Position numbers and translations under genes: made by a program. The notes beneath the pieces were generated by a model. It ran no database searches. It worked only from the letters and a program-made list of their open reading frames with translations, and had not been told where the DNA came from. DNA of 42,893 nucleotides, taken from positions 1 through 42,893 of the forward strand of contig CAXTBW010000029.1 in the NCBI GenBank assembly GCA_964242925.1, read 5' to 3'. Source of the stretch: LMUY01 sp964242925. GTDB taxonomy: Bacteria; Pseudomonadota; Alphaproteobacteria; Acetobacterales; Acetobacteraceae. This document shows positions 8,296-15,560 of the stretch, piece by piece. The stretch's first letter is position 1, and each line of letters starts with the position of its first letter.

Positions 8296-8626
8296 ACCTC
8301 CGCCGGGGGCCACTCGTAGAAGGCGTCCGCGGGCGTCAGGCAGCGCCGTTCCGCCAGCGCGCCTTTGGACATGCCGTTGGCGGCGGCCATCTTCGACCGG
8401 GCGTTGATGGGCGGGCCTGCTTGAGGGCCTTGGTCCACGACGGCCTGAGCCCCCAGCGCAGCACGTCCAAGCGGCGCCCGCTGGTCTGCGGATGGCGCCG
8501 GACCGCCACGGCGTCGTTGCTGGGCGCCACGGTCCAGTTCGGCGCGAGGTCAGGCGCTGGCCCGGCGGTGCGGAACAGCGCGCGGATCGCGTCGGGTGGG
8601 AGCTGGAAGGCGACGCGCCCGCACAT
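8286..8626 (-). pseudogene. Truncated, frameshifted SRAP (YedK/HMCES-type) gene
   Basis: The frame starts with MCGRV, giving the catalytic Cys2 that crosslinks to abasic sites in single-stranded DNA, and continues with LAPNWTVAPSN and LRWGLRPSW. Near 8410 a one-base shift is needed to recover INARSKMAAANG, RRCLTPADAFYEW (Glu of the active site, 8310-8321). Six codons later the frame stops at 8286-8288. The second half of the domain, including the essential His, is missing and the sequence passes into a kaiC relic. Loss by deletion plus an indel is the simplest reading. Confidence 0.75.
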
Positions 8627-8650
8627 GGTTCGGCGGGTTGGTGCAGGGCG

Positions 8651-8968
8651 TCAGCGGAAGCCGAAGCCAAAGCCGATGAAGCCTGGAAAGAACGGGTAGG
8701 GATACGGGTAATAGCCCGCATAGACGGGGTACGGCGCGTAGTAGGGATAGGCGGGGTAGTACCCGGCAACGGGAGGCTGCGCCAGAGCGGGCGGACGCGG
8801 CGAGGCCGGTGGACGGATGGCGGTTGGCTGCGTCCCGGACGTCGTCGGGGGAGGCAGCGGAGTCGCGGTGACCGGCGCGGCGGCCGCCACATACACGGGC
8901 GGCGGTGGCGCGACGCATCCGGCGAGCGCGACTGCCATGACCGAAGCCGCTATTGTTTTGGTTTGCAT
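8651..8968 (-). CDS. Small Pro/Tyr-rich lipoprotein
   Basis: This 105-residue protein has a lipoprotein signal peptide with lipobox AVALAGC (Cys near residue 18). A Pro/Ala/Thr-rich stretch follows, then a Tyr-Pro-Gly-Phe-rich tail (YYPAYPYYAPYP type) ending in GFGFGFR. No enzymatic motif is present; such proteins are probably anchored in the outer membrane. The ATG at 8968 follows AAGGAAAGG by 8 bases; the frame extends to 8998 but without a better site. Its function is unknown. Confidence 0.75.
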   Translation of the reverse strand: MQTKTIAASVMAVALAGCVAPPPPVYVAAAAPVTATPLPPPTTSGTQPTAIRPPASPRPPALAQPPVAGYYPAYPYYAPYPVYAGYYPYPYPFFPGFIGFGFGFR

Positions 8969-9171
8969 TGACCATGCCTTTCCTTGAATGGGGATCATCT
9001 GGCTGCAACGGGACGCCCTGCAATAAAGCCGTTTGTTACGAAATTTGGCCGGCGCTTAATTCGCACAACGGGATCCATAGCCGTCATGCAAGGGCGGAGC
9101 AGCCTCAAGGTTCCGACGGCGCCCGTTGGCGCTTCGGAACGCAATCCGAAATCGCCAGCGTGGCTGGGACG

Positions 9172-9206
9172 CTGTGGACACCAGGGTCAAGCCCGGGAAT
9201 GACGAT
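9172..9206 (+). repeat. Dispersed intergenic repeat, single arm
   Basis: GTGGACACCAGGGTCAAGCC followed by CGGGAATGACGA is one arm of the family seen complete at 20356-20487 and 32904-32979. It lies downstream of selA in the 271-bp gap 8969-9239, which otherwise holds only the presumed promoter region of the lipoprotein gene; I saw no tRNA or selB remnant there. Confidence 0.55.
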
Positions 9207-9239
9207 GGGGAGTGGCCTGGAGAAACCGGGCGCGCGACG

Positions 9240-10628
9240 TCAGCCGCCGGCCTCCAGCACTGGTCCCGCGGTTTCCAGTTGGGCGACGAAGGTCGCCTCG
9301 TCCTCGAGCGTGCGCAGGTCCAGCCGGAGCGCGTCGTCGGCGATGCGGCCGATCACCGGCGTCGGCAGCCGGCGCAGGGCGGCCGCGGCGCGCTCCAGCC
9401 ACCCGCCATGGCCGGGGCCCGGCAGCGCCCGGGTGATCGCCAGGCATGCGCTCGGGAGCGTGCGGAGCGGCAGGGCCCCACTGCCGATCTCGCTGGAACA
9501 CGCGGCGACGCGCACGTTGGCGCTTGCGCCGAGCGCATTGGCCAGAATCGGTTGCAACCGATGGGCCGCGGCCTCGATGTCGGGTTGCGGCCGGGTCAGC
9601 AGGCGCAAGGCGGGCAGCCGTTCCGCCAGGCGTTCCGGGTGCAGATACAGCCGCAGCACCGCCTCCATCGCCGCGATCGGAAGCTTGCCAAGCCGCAGCG
9701 CGCGGGCCAGCGGGTTGCGGCGCACCCGGGCCACCAGGTCGGCGCGGCCGACGATGCACCCGGCCTGGACGCCGCCGAGCAGCTTGTCGCCGCTGAACGT
9801 CACCAGGTCCGCGTGCGCGGCCGCATCGCGCACGGTGGGCTCGCGCGGCAGGCCCCAGGCGGACAGGTCGACAAGGGTGCCGCTGCCCAGGTCGTTGACG
9901 AACGGGATGTTGGCGGCGCGGCAGATCGCGGCCAGCTCGGGCTCGGGCACGGCGGCGGTGAAGCCCTGGATGACGTAGTTGCTGGCGTGCACCTTCATGG
10001 CCAGCGCGGTGTCCGGGCCGATGGCGCCCTGGTAGTCGGCCGGGTGGGTGCGGTTGGTGGTCCCCACCTCGCGCAGGCGGGCGCCGGCGCGGGCCATGAT
10101 GTCCGGCACGCGAAAGGCGCCGCCGATCTCCACCAGCTCGCCGCGCGACACGATGGCCTCGCGGCCCTGCGCCAGGGTGTTCAGCACCAGCAGCACGGCG
10201 GCGGCGTTGTTGTTGACCACGGTGGCCGCCTCCGCACCGGTCAAACGGCAGAGCAGCGCCTCCAGGTGGGTGTCGCGATGACCCCTGGCGCCCGTGTCGA
10301 GGTCGTATTCCAGCGTGCAGGCCCCCGATGCGGCGGCGATCTGCGCCAGCGCCTCCGGGGGCAGCATGGCGCGGCCCAGGTTGGTGTGCAGCACCGTGCC
10401 CGTAAGGTTGAACACGGGGCGCAGGGAGGGCTGCGCCAACGCGGCCAGCCGGGCGCTGCAGGCTTCGGCAAGCGCGTCGGCGTCGGGGATGGCGGCGCGG
10501 GCGGCGCGCAGGCCGGACAGCACGGCGCGCAGATCGTCGCGCGCGGCGGTGCGGCCGAACGCGGCGGCCAGCGCCACGAAGCCGGGGTGGCCCAGGAGGC
10601 GCTCGACGGAGGGGGGGCGTTCGTCCAT
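9240..10628 (-). CDS. selA: L-seryl-tRNA(Sec) selenium transferase
   Basis: This 462-residue PLP enzyme converts Ser-tRNA(Sec) to Sec-tRNA(Sec) using selenophosphate. The N-terminal tRNA-binding domain (PPSVERLL, residues 5-12) is followed by NLTGTVLHTNLGRA (74-87), EYDLDTGARGHRD, NNNAAAV, SRGELVEIGGAFR and the PLP lysine K282 (FSGDKLLGG). Length and motifs follow E. coli SelA closely and not the shorter DgaE-type relatives. The ATG at 10628 lies 15 bases after the anmK stop, so it appears to be the last gene of the murein-recycling operon. No selB follows, although selA and selB are often adjacent. Confidence 0.95.
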   Translation of the reverse strand: MDERPPSVERLLGHPGFVALAAAFGRTAARDDLRAVLSGLRAARAAIPDADALAEACSARLAALAQPSLRPVFNLTGTVLHTNLGRAMLPPEALAQIAAASGACTLEYDLDTGARGHRDTHLEALLCRLTGAEAATVVNNNAAAVLLVLNTLAQGREAIVSRGELVEIGGAFRVPDIMARAGARLREVGTTNRTHPADYQGAIGPDTALAMKVHASNYVIQGFTAAVPEPELAAICRAANIPFVNDLGSGTLVDLSAWGLPREPTVRDAAAHADLVTFSGDKLLGGVQAGCIVGRADLVARVRRNPLARALRLGKLPIAAMEAVLRLYLHPERLAERLPALRLLTRPQPDIEAAAHRLQPILANALGASANVRVAACSSEIGSGALPLRTLPSACLAITRALPGPGHGGWLERAAAALRRLPTPVIGRIADDALRLDLRTLEDEATFVAQLETAGPVLEAGG

Positions 10629-10643
10629 GGCGGTGATATGGCG

Positions 10644-11750
10644 TTATTCGCCCGGGCGCGCGATCCGTCCGCCCGGCATCGCCGCCGGCGCGCCGGTGGT
10701 GGACGGGAAACTGATTGGCAGGCCGCGGAGGGCGCGCACGGCGAGGAAGGCGAAGCACTCCGCCTCCACCGCGTCGCCGCGCCAGCCGACCGCCTCCGCG
10801 GCGACGGGTTCGGCGTCGGCGCGCTGGCGGATGGCGTCCATCAGCGCCGGATTGCGCCGGCCGCCGCCGCACACGATCAGGCGGGCGGGTCGACGGGGCA
10901 GCAGGTCCAGCCCGCGCCCTACTGCGGCGGCGGCGAAGGCGGTGAGCAGCGCGGCGCCGTCCGGCAGGCTCAGCCCGTCCGCCATCGCCGCGGTGAAGCC
11001 GAAGCGATCGAGCGATTTCGGGTAGGGCGCGGTGAAGTATGGGTGGTCCAGCAGGCGCGCCAGCCTCGCCTCGTCGACGCGGCCCTGCCGGGCGAGCGCG
11101 CCGTCCGCGTCCATGAAGCGGCCGGTTGCGCGCTCGACCCAGTCGTTCACCGGGGCGTTCGCCGGGCCGGTGTCGAAGGCGACCAGGTCGTCGCCGGCGA
11201 GCGCGGTGAGGTTGCCGACGCCGCCCAAATTCAGCACGGCGGCGTCGGCCATGCCGCCGAGCAGGGCGCGGTGGTAGCTGGCGGCAAGCGGTGCGCCCTG
11301 GCCGCCGGCCGCCACGTCGGCGGAGCGGAAATCATAGACCACCGGGGTTCCGGTGAGCGCCGCCAGCAGGACGCCGTCGCCCAATTGCCGGGTGCGGCCC
11401 GGGACGCCCCGGGCGGGCGGACGGTGCAGCACGGTCTGGCCGTGAAAGCCGATCGCCGCGACGTCCACCAGGCCGTTAGCGGCGATGAAGGCCGTGGTCG
11501 CGGCGGCTTGCGCGCGGGTCAGCGCCGCCTCCGCCGCGGCGAACACGGGCGGCTCCGGGCCGTCGAACGCCCAGGCGCGCGCGGCGTGCAATGCGTCCGC
11601 GAGGAGTGGGCGGATGCCCGGCGGGTATGGGGTCAGCGCCCATGGGCCGAACGAGGCGACGGACTCGCCGTCGGTGCGGATCGCGGCGATGTCGATGTTG
11701 CCGTCCAGCACCGTGCCGGTCATCAGGCCCACGGCCCACACCGGGTTCAT
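10644..11750 (-). CDS. anmK: Anhydro-N-acetylmuramic acid kinase
   Basis: This 368-residue ASKHA-fold kinase opens and phosphorylates 1,6-anhydro-MurNAc, giving MurNAc-6-phosphate during cell-wall recycling in the cytoplasm. GLMTGTVLDG (residues 8-17) is the phosphate-binding start. GFHGQTVLH, QLGDG, NLGGVGN and FDTGPANAPVNDW are the other family motifs, and CGGGRRNPALM closes the ATP site. Its ATG overlaps the stop of the kinase-MurQ fusion (ATGA at 11747-11750), and that enzyme takes the product. Confidence 0.95.
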   Translation of the reverse strand: MNPVWAVGLMTGTVLDGNIDIAAIRTDGESVASFGPWALTPYPPGIRPLLADALHAARAWAFDGPEPPVFAAAEAALTRAQAAATTAFIAANGLVDVAAIGFHGQTVLHRPPARGVPGRTRQLGDGVLLAALTGTPVVYDFRSADVAAGGQGAPLAASYHRALLGGMADAAVLNLGGVGNLTALAGDDLVAFDTGPANAPVNDWVERATGRFMDADGALARQGRVDEARLARLLDHPYFTAPYPKSLDRFGFTAAMADGLSLPDGAALLTAFAAAAVGRGLDLLPRRPARLIVCGGGRRNPALMDAIRQRADAEPVAAEAVGWRGDAVEAECFAFLAVRALRGLPISFPSTTGAPAAMPGGRIARPGE

Positions 11751-13495
11751 GCGATGGCGTCCCGCACCCGGTCGCCCGCGCGCGCCAGGCGGCGTGTCGC
11801 CTCCGCCGCGTCCACCCCGGCCAGCAGCGCCACCAGCGCCGGCTTCACCTGGCCGCCGGACGCGGCCAGGGCCGCTTCCGCCTCCGCCGGCGCGGCGCCC
11901 GTGACGGTCTGCACGATGCGCAGGGCGCGGCGGCGCAGCTTCACGTTGGTGGCCGCGACATCGACCATGTGGGGACCGAAGGTCTTGCCCAGGGCGATCA
12001 TCACGGCGGTGCTGAGCGCGTTGAGCGCCACCTTCTGGGTGGTGCCCGCCATCATGCGGGTGCTGCCGGCGACGATCTCGGGGCCGGTCGGAATCTCCAC
12101 CGCCAGCTCCGCGGCTGCGGCGCAGTCCGACCCGGCGTTGTTCACCACCGCCACGCTCAGCGCCCCCGCCGCGCGCGCGTGACGCAGCCCGCCCAGCACG
12201 TACGGGGTGCGGCCCGAGGCGCTGATGCCCACGACGCAGTCGCGGGCGGCCAGGCCGTGCGCATCGAGCGCGGCGGTCGCGGCGGCGGGGTCGTCCTCGG
12301 CGCCCTCGACCGCCTGCAGCATGGCGCCCGGCCCGCCCGCGAGCAGCGCCACCACCAGGCCCGGCGGTGCGCTGTAGGTTGGCGCCAACTCCGCCGCATC
12401 CAGCGCCGCCAGACGGCCGGGGGTGCCGGCGCCGAGGTAGAACAGCCGCCCGCCGGCCCGCATCCGCGCCGCGACGGCCTCCGCGGCGGCGGCCAAGGCG
12501 GGCGCGGCCTGCGCCAGGGCGTCCTGCGCGCCCCGTTCCGCGGCCAGCGCCAGGTGCACGATGGCCCCCGGGGAGCGCATGTCGAGGTCGTCCAGGCCGG
12601 GGCGGACGGCCTCCGTCGCCAACGCGTCGAGGCGGTTCCGAGCGTCGGGCTGGACGCGCGTGACCCGGGGTTCGTGCAGGGTGTTGTGCTCCAGCGCCAG
12701 GCGGCGGGCGCCGTCGAGCGACGTGCCGGCAGCGGCGACCGGGCGGACGATGCCAGCCAGCAAGGGCAGCAGGCGGGGGCGAAGCGGGCCGGACAGGCCG
12801 CCGACCATGGCGAAGCGCATGACGGCGCCGCCGGCCGCAGCCCGCACGGTTTCGGCGAGCGCGGCCAGGGCGAGGCGCAGGATCTCGGTCGCGGCCGGAT
12901 CGCCCTCGCCGGCGCAGCGCAGGACCTCCGGCGCGAACGCGGCGGCGCGCGCCGCGAGGTCGCCCGAGGATGGCGGGGCTGCGGTCAGCGTGGTTGCCGG
13001 GCCGCGGCCGTCGGCGGCTCGCGCCACGGCGCGCAAGCCGGCGAGCCCGATGGAGAGGCCGCCGCCCTCGTCGCCCAGGAACGGGCCGGACCCGTCCACC
13101 ACCCGCAGGCCACCGCCAGCGTCCACCGTGACCGCCACCGCGCCCGTGCCGACCGCCAGCACCACGCCCGGCGCCCCGGCCAACGCGCCCAGATGCGACG
13201 TGATGGCGTCGCTGGCGACCGCGACCTGATGCGCCGGCAGGCTGCGGCAGAGGCGTTCGGCCAGCTCCCGCGCGGCGTCCGGGACGGTCAGCGCCCCCGC
13301 GGCGCCCACGCCGACGGCGAGGGGGGAGGCGCCGTCGAGCAGCGGCCGAGCGACGGCGAGGATGGCCGCCTCCGCCAACGCCACCCCGTTGAGCGTGGCG
13401 AGGCCGGGCGCGCCGGCGCCTTCCGCGACGCCGCGGGTCAACAGCGCGGCGCGGCAGCGCGACTTGCCGAGGTCGATCGCCAGGATGCTATCCAA
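11747..13495 (-). CDS. BadF-type sugar kinase fused to MurNAc-6P etherase (MurQ)
   Basis: This 582-residue protein joins two enzymes. Residues 1-280 form a BadF/BadG-type kinase (IDLGKSRCRAALL, VASDAITS, AVGTGAVAV, GDEGGGLSIG) like GlcNAc or MurNAc kinases. Residues about 283-582 are a MurQ SIS domain with YLGAGTPGRLAALDAAE and AVEGAEDD, keeping both catalytic Glu residues, and ATNVKLRRRA. MurQ cleaves the lactyl ether of MurNAc-6P to GlcNAc-6P and D-lactate. The usual GSTRxKAGT reads GSTRMMAGT, so a conserved Lys is Met. The start is TTG at 13495, overlapping the end of nagA by 8 bases. Confidence 0.9.
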   Translation of the reverse strand: MDSILAIDLGKSRCRAALLTRGVAEGAGAPGLATLNGVALAEAAILAVARPLLDGASPLAVGVGAAGALTVPDAARELAERLCRSLPAHQVAVASDAITSHLGALAGAPGVVLAVGTGAVAVTVDAGGGLRVVDGSGPFLGDEGGGLSIGLAGLRAVARAADGRGPATTLTAAPPSSGDLAARAAAFAPEVLRCAGEGDPAATEILRLALAALAETVRAAAGGAVMRFAMVGGLSGPLRPRLLPLLAGIVRPVAAAGTSLDGARRLALEHNTLHEPRVTRVQPDARNRLDALATEAVRPGLDDLDMRSPGAIVHLALAAERGAQDALAQAAPALAAAAEAVAARMRAGGRLFYLGAGTPGRLAALDAAELAPTYSAPPGLVVALLAGGPGAMLQAVEGAEDDPAAATAALDAHGLAARDCVVGISASGRTPYVLGGLRHARAAGALSVAVVNNAGSDCAAAAELAVEIPTGPEIVAGSTRMMAGTTQKVALNALSTAVMIALGKTFGPHMVDVAATNVKLRRRALRIVQTVTGAAPAEAEAALAASGGQVKPALVALLAGVDAAEATRRLARAGDRVRDAIA

Positions 13496-14603
13496 CCGCC
13501 GTCTCCACTCCGCCGATCCAGACCCGGCGCGGGACCCAATCGTCGTCCCACAGCACCAGGTCCGCCAGCGCGCCGAGGGCGATGCGGCCCAGATCGTCGC
13601 GGCGCAGCATCCGCGCGGGGGCTTCGGTCGCGGCGTGGAGCGCGTCGGCGGCCGGCACGCCCGCCGCGATCATGCGGCGCACGCCCTCATCGAGAGTTAC
13701 GCCGGCGCCGGCCAGGGAGCCGTCGGCGCGCCGCCCTGCCCCGTCGGCGGCGACGCTCACGGGGGCGCCGCCGAATGGCAGCGTGGTTCCCGGCGGCAGG
13801 CCGGCGATCAGGATGGAGTCGGTCACCGCCACCAGGCGCCGGCCCGCGGCGGCGAAGGCGACGCGGCAGGCGACCGGGTCGACATGCACGCCGTCCACGA
13901 TGAGGCAGCACCACAGCCTCGGGTCGGTGAGCGCCACGCCGGCCAGGCCCGGGTCGCGATGGGCGAACGGGCGCATGGCGTTGAACACGTGGGTGACCGC
14001 GGTCGCGCCCGCGTCGGCGGCGGCGAGCGCCATGCCCGCATCCGCATCCGAGTGGCCGATGCTGACCACCACCCCCGCGGCGGCCAGGCGTCGCACGGCG
14101 TCCAGCCCGCCTGCCAGCTCGGGCGCCAGGGTAACGGTGCGGGCGCGCATGATCGCGGCGAGTGCGGCTGCGGTGGGGGTGGCCAGCCAGTCCGCCCGGT
14201 GCGCGCCGCGGCGGACGGGGGAGAGGAACGGGCCCTCCAGGTGGACGCCCAGCACCCGCGCCCCGGTTTCACCGCCGATGCGGTCGAGCGCGCCGGCGAG
14301 TTCGGGCAGCGGGGCGGTGATCACGGTGGGCTGCACCGCCGTCACGCCGCGCGCCGCCAGCGCCGTCAGCAGGCGCCGCAAGCCGTCCGCGTCGGCGGTG
14401 GCGAAGTCGACGCCGAACGCGCCGTTGTTGTGCAGGTCGATCAGCCCCGCCGTCAGGGCGCCGGCGCCGCCGGACCCGGGCTCGACTGCGACGATGCGGC
14501 CGGCCGCCACCGTGACGCTGGCCGGGCCGGACCATTCGCCACCGGGGAGCAGCAGGCGGGCGGCCTCGATCCGGACCTGGCTTTCCAGCCCTGGGCCGCT
14601 CAG
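13488..14603 (-). CDS. nagA: N-acetylglucosamine-6-phosphate deacetylase
   Basis: This amidohydrolase removes the acetyl group from GlcNAc-6P to give GlcN-6P. Visible ligands and motifs are IDLHNNGAFGVDF, HLEGPFLSP (metal Glu), IGHSDAD, THVFNAM and AVTDS (catalytic Asp), in family order. The frame has no ATG, GTG or TTG near the expected N terminus. The best fit is CTG at 14601-14603, overlapping the stop of the upstream MBL gene (CTGA), which gives 371 residues; a second CTG lies at 14588. Use of a rare CTG start through coupling, or a sequence error, must be considered. The product stands directly downstream of MurQ in the pathway. Confidence 0.88.
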   Translation of the reverse strand: MSGPGLESQVRIEAARLLLPGGEWSGPASVTVAAGRIVAVEPGSGGAGALTAGLIDLHNNGAFGVDFATADADGLRRLLTALAARGVTAVQPTVITAPLPELAGALDRIGGETGARVLGVHLEGPFLSPVRRGAHRADWLATPTAAALAAIMRARTVTLAPELAGGLDAVRRLAAAGVVVSIGHSDADAGMALAAADAGATAVTHVFNAMRPFAHRDPGLAGVALTDPRLWCCLIVDGVHVDPVACRVAFAAAGRRLVAVTDSILIAGLPPGTTLPFGGAPVSVAADGAGRRADGSLAGAGVTLDEGVRRMIAAGVPAADALHAATEAPARMLRRDDLGRIALGALADLVLWDDDWVPRRVWIGGVETAVG

Positions 14604-15388
14604 CTTGGCGGCAGGTGCAGGCAGACGATCTCCGCATTCCCCTCCCAGCGCGGGTATTTGCGCAGCACCTCCGGGTCGTGGCCGGGGACCACGCGATCCG
14701 CATCGCCACCCGCGAGGCGGCGTGCGGTGCGCCAGCCTTGCGCCATGGCGCCGACGTCGAACACGATCGGGAAAGGCAGCTCGCGCAGAAGGTTGCCATA
14801 GAAATGCGCCGCGTCGCTGGCCAGCACCACCGTGCCGCGCGCCGTCTCCACGCTCACCATCTGCAGGCCGTCGGTGTGGCCGCCGACGCGGTGGACGCGC
14901 ACGCCGGGGGCGACCTCGCCGTCGCCGTCGTGGAAGGTCAGGCGCCCTGCGTAGAGCGCGCGGACCATGGCAACGACGTCCTCCACCTCGAACGGGTGGC
15001 GCAAACAGTCGAAGCACATGTTGCGGCCGGTGGCGAAGGTCATCTCGCGCTCCTGCAAGTGCAGGTGGGCTTTGGGAAACAGCGGCAGGTTGCCGGCGTG
15101 GTCGTAGTGCAGGTGGGTGACGATGACATCCTCCACCTCGGCGGCGACGACGCCCATGGTCTCGAGCATCTCGGCCACCGGGCGCAGGATGCTGCGGCCG
15201 CGGGCGGCGGCGGTTTCGGCCGAGAACCCCGTGTCGACCACGATGGTGCGGTCGCCGTCGCGAAGCAGCCAGACGAAGTAGTCGATCGGCATGGGCACGT
15301 CGTGCAAGTCGGGCGGCGGGTTGATGTAGTTGGCCGCGGCGATGCGGTTCTGCTGCGTCGCGTAGCGCAGGGCGTAGACGTCCCACAT
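14600..15388 (-). CDS. MBL-fold hydrolase, AHL-lactonase-like
   Basis: This 262-residue metallo-beta-lactamase-fold protein has the dinuclear zinc motif H92-x-H94-x-D96-H97 (THLHYDHAG), later ligands in GGHTDG and SDAAHFYG, and PGHDPEV near the end. The sequence style matches the AttM/BlcC-AiiA N-acyl homoserine lactonase group, which opens lactone rings in the cytoplasm; the substrate here is unknown. The ATG at 15388 follows CGGAGG by about 10 bases. It is the first gene of the murein-recycling operon and overlaps nagA by 4 bases, so a role in handling a sugar or lactate-derived ring is possible but unproven. Confidence 0.85.
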   Translation of the reverse strand: MWDVYALRYATQQNRIAAANYINPPPDLHDVPMPIDYFVWLLRDGDRTIVVDTGFSAETAAARGRSILRPVAEMLETMGVVAAEVEDVIVTHLHYDHAGNLPLFPKAHLHLQEREMTFATGRNMCFDCLRHPFEVEDVVAMVRALYAGRLTFHDGDGEVAPGVRVHRVGGHTDGLQMVSVETARGTVVLASDAAHFYGNLLRELPFPIVFDVGAMAQGWRTARRLAGGDADRVVPGHDPEVLRKYPRWEGNAEIVCLHLPPS

Positions 15389-15460
15389 GCGGGTTGGGCC
15401 TCCGGTTTTGCGGAGGAGCGTGTCAGGGTGCGGGGGGATCGGCAAGCGCCCTCACCGCTG

Positions 15461-15487
15461 CCCTCTCCCGTGAAGCACGGGAGAGGG
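15461..15487. repeat. CCCTCTCCCG hairpin repeat
   Basis: CCCTCTCCCG at 15461-15470 and CGGGAGAGGG at 15478-15487 form a perfect 10-bp stem with loop TGAAGCA. It lies in the 172-bp gap between the divergent MBL and binding-protein genes. The same kind of element appears at 19259-19281 with one bulge, and a weaker relative at 4049. It resembles REP-type intergenic hairpins. The rest of the gap shows no further clear signal. Confidence 0.6.
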
Positions 15488-15560
15488 ATAAGTAAGGGCG
15501 GGCGGCATTGCGGGATGACGCGGCTAGCGTCTAGCCTGCTGGGAAATCGAGGGGGACGAC

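Noticed and set aside
8040..8626. The frameshifts in the SRAP and kaiC remnants as sequencing errors
   Set aside because: Errors could explain the one-base shifts, but not the loss of the SRAP second half and of most of kaiC at a shared border, so real decay is preferred.
8969..9239. A Sec tRNA gene or selB remnant next to selA
   Set aside because: No cloverleaf-like arms, TTCAAAT-type anticodon region or SelB-like sequence could be seen on either strand; only a repeat arm is present.
9240..10628. SelA might be a DgaE-type D-glucosaminate-6-phosphate lyase, which would fit an amino-sugar operon
   Set aside because: The 462-residue length, the N-terminal tRNA-binding segment and motif-by-motif agreement with E. 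coli SelA (GTVLHTNLGRA, FSGDKLLGG) favour true SelA.
9126..12182. A 1018-codon open frame on the plus strand opposite selA, anmK and murQ
   Set aside because: It is antisense to three well-recognised enzymes; its translation is repetitive Gln/His/Arg/Gly sequence without domains.
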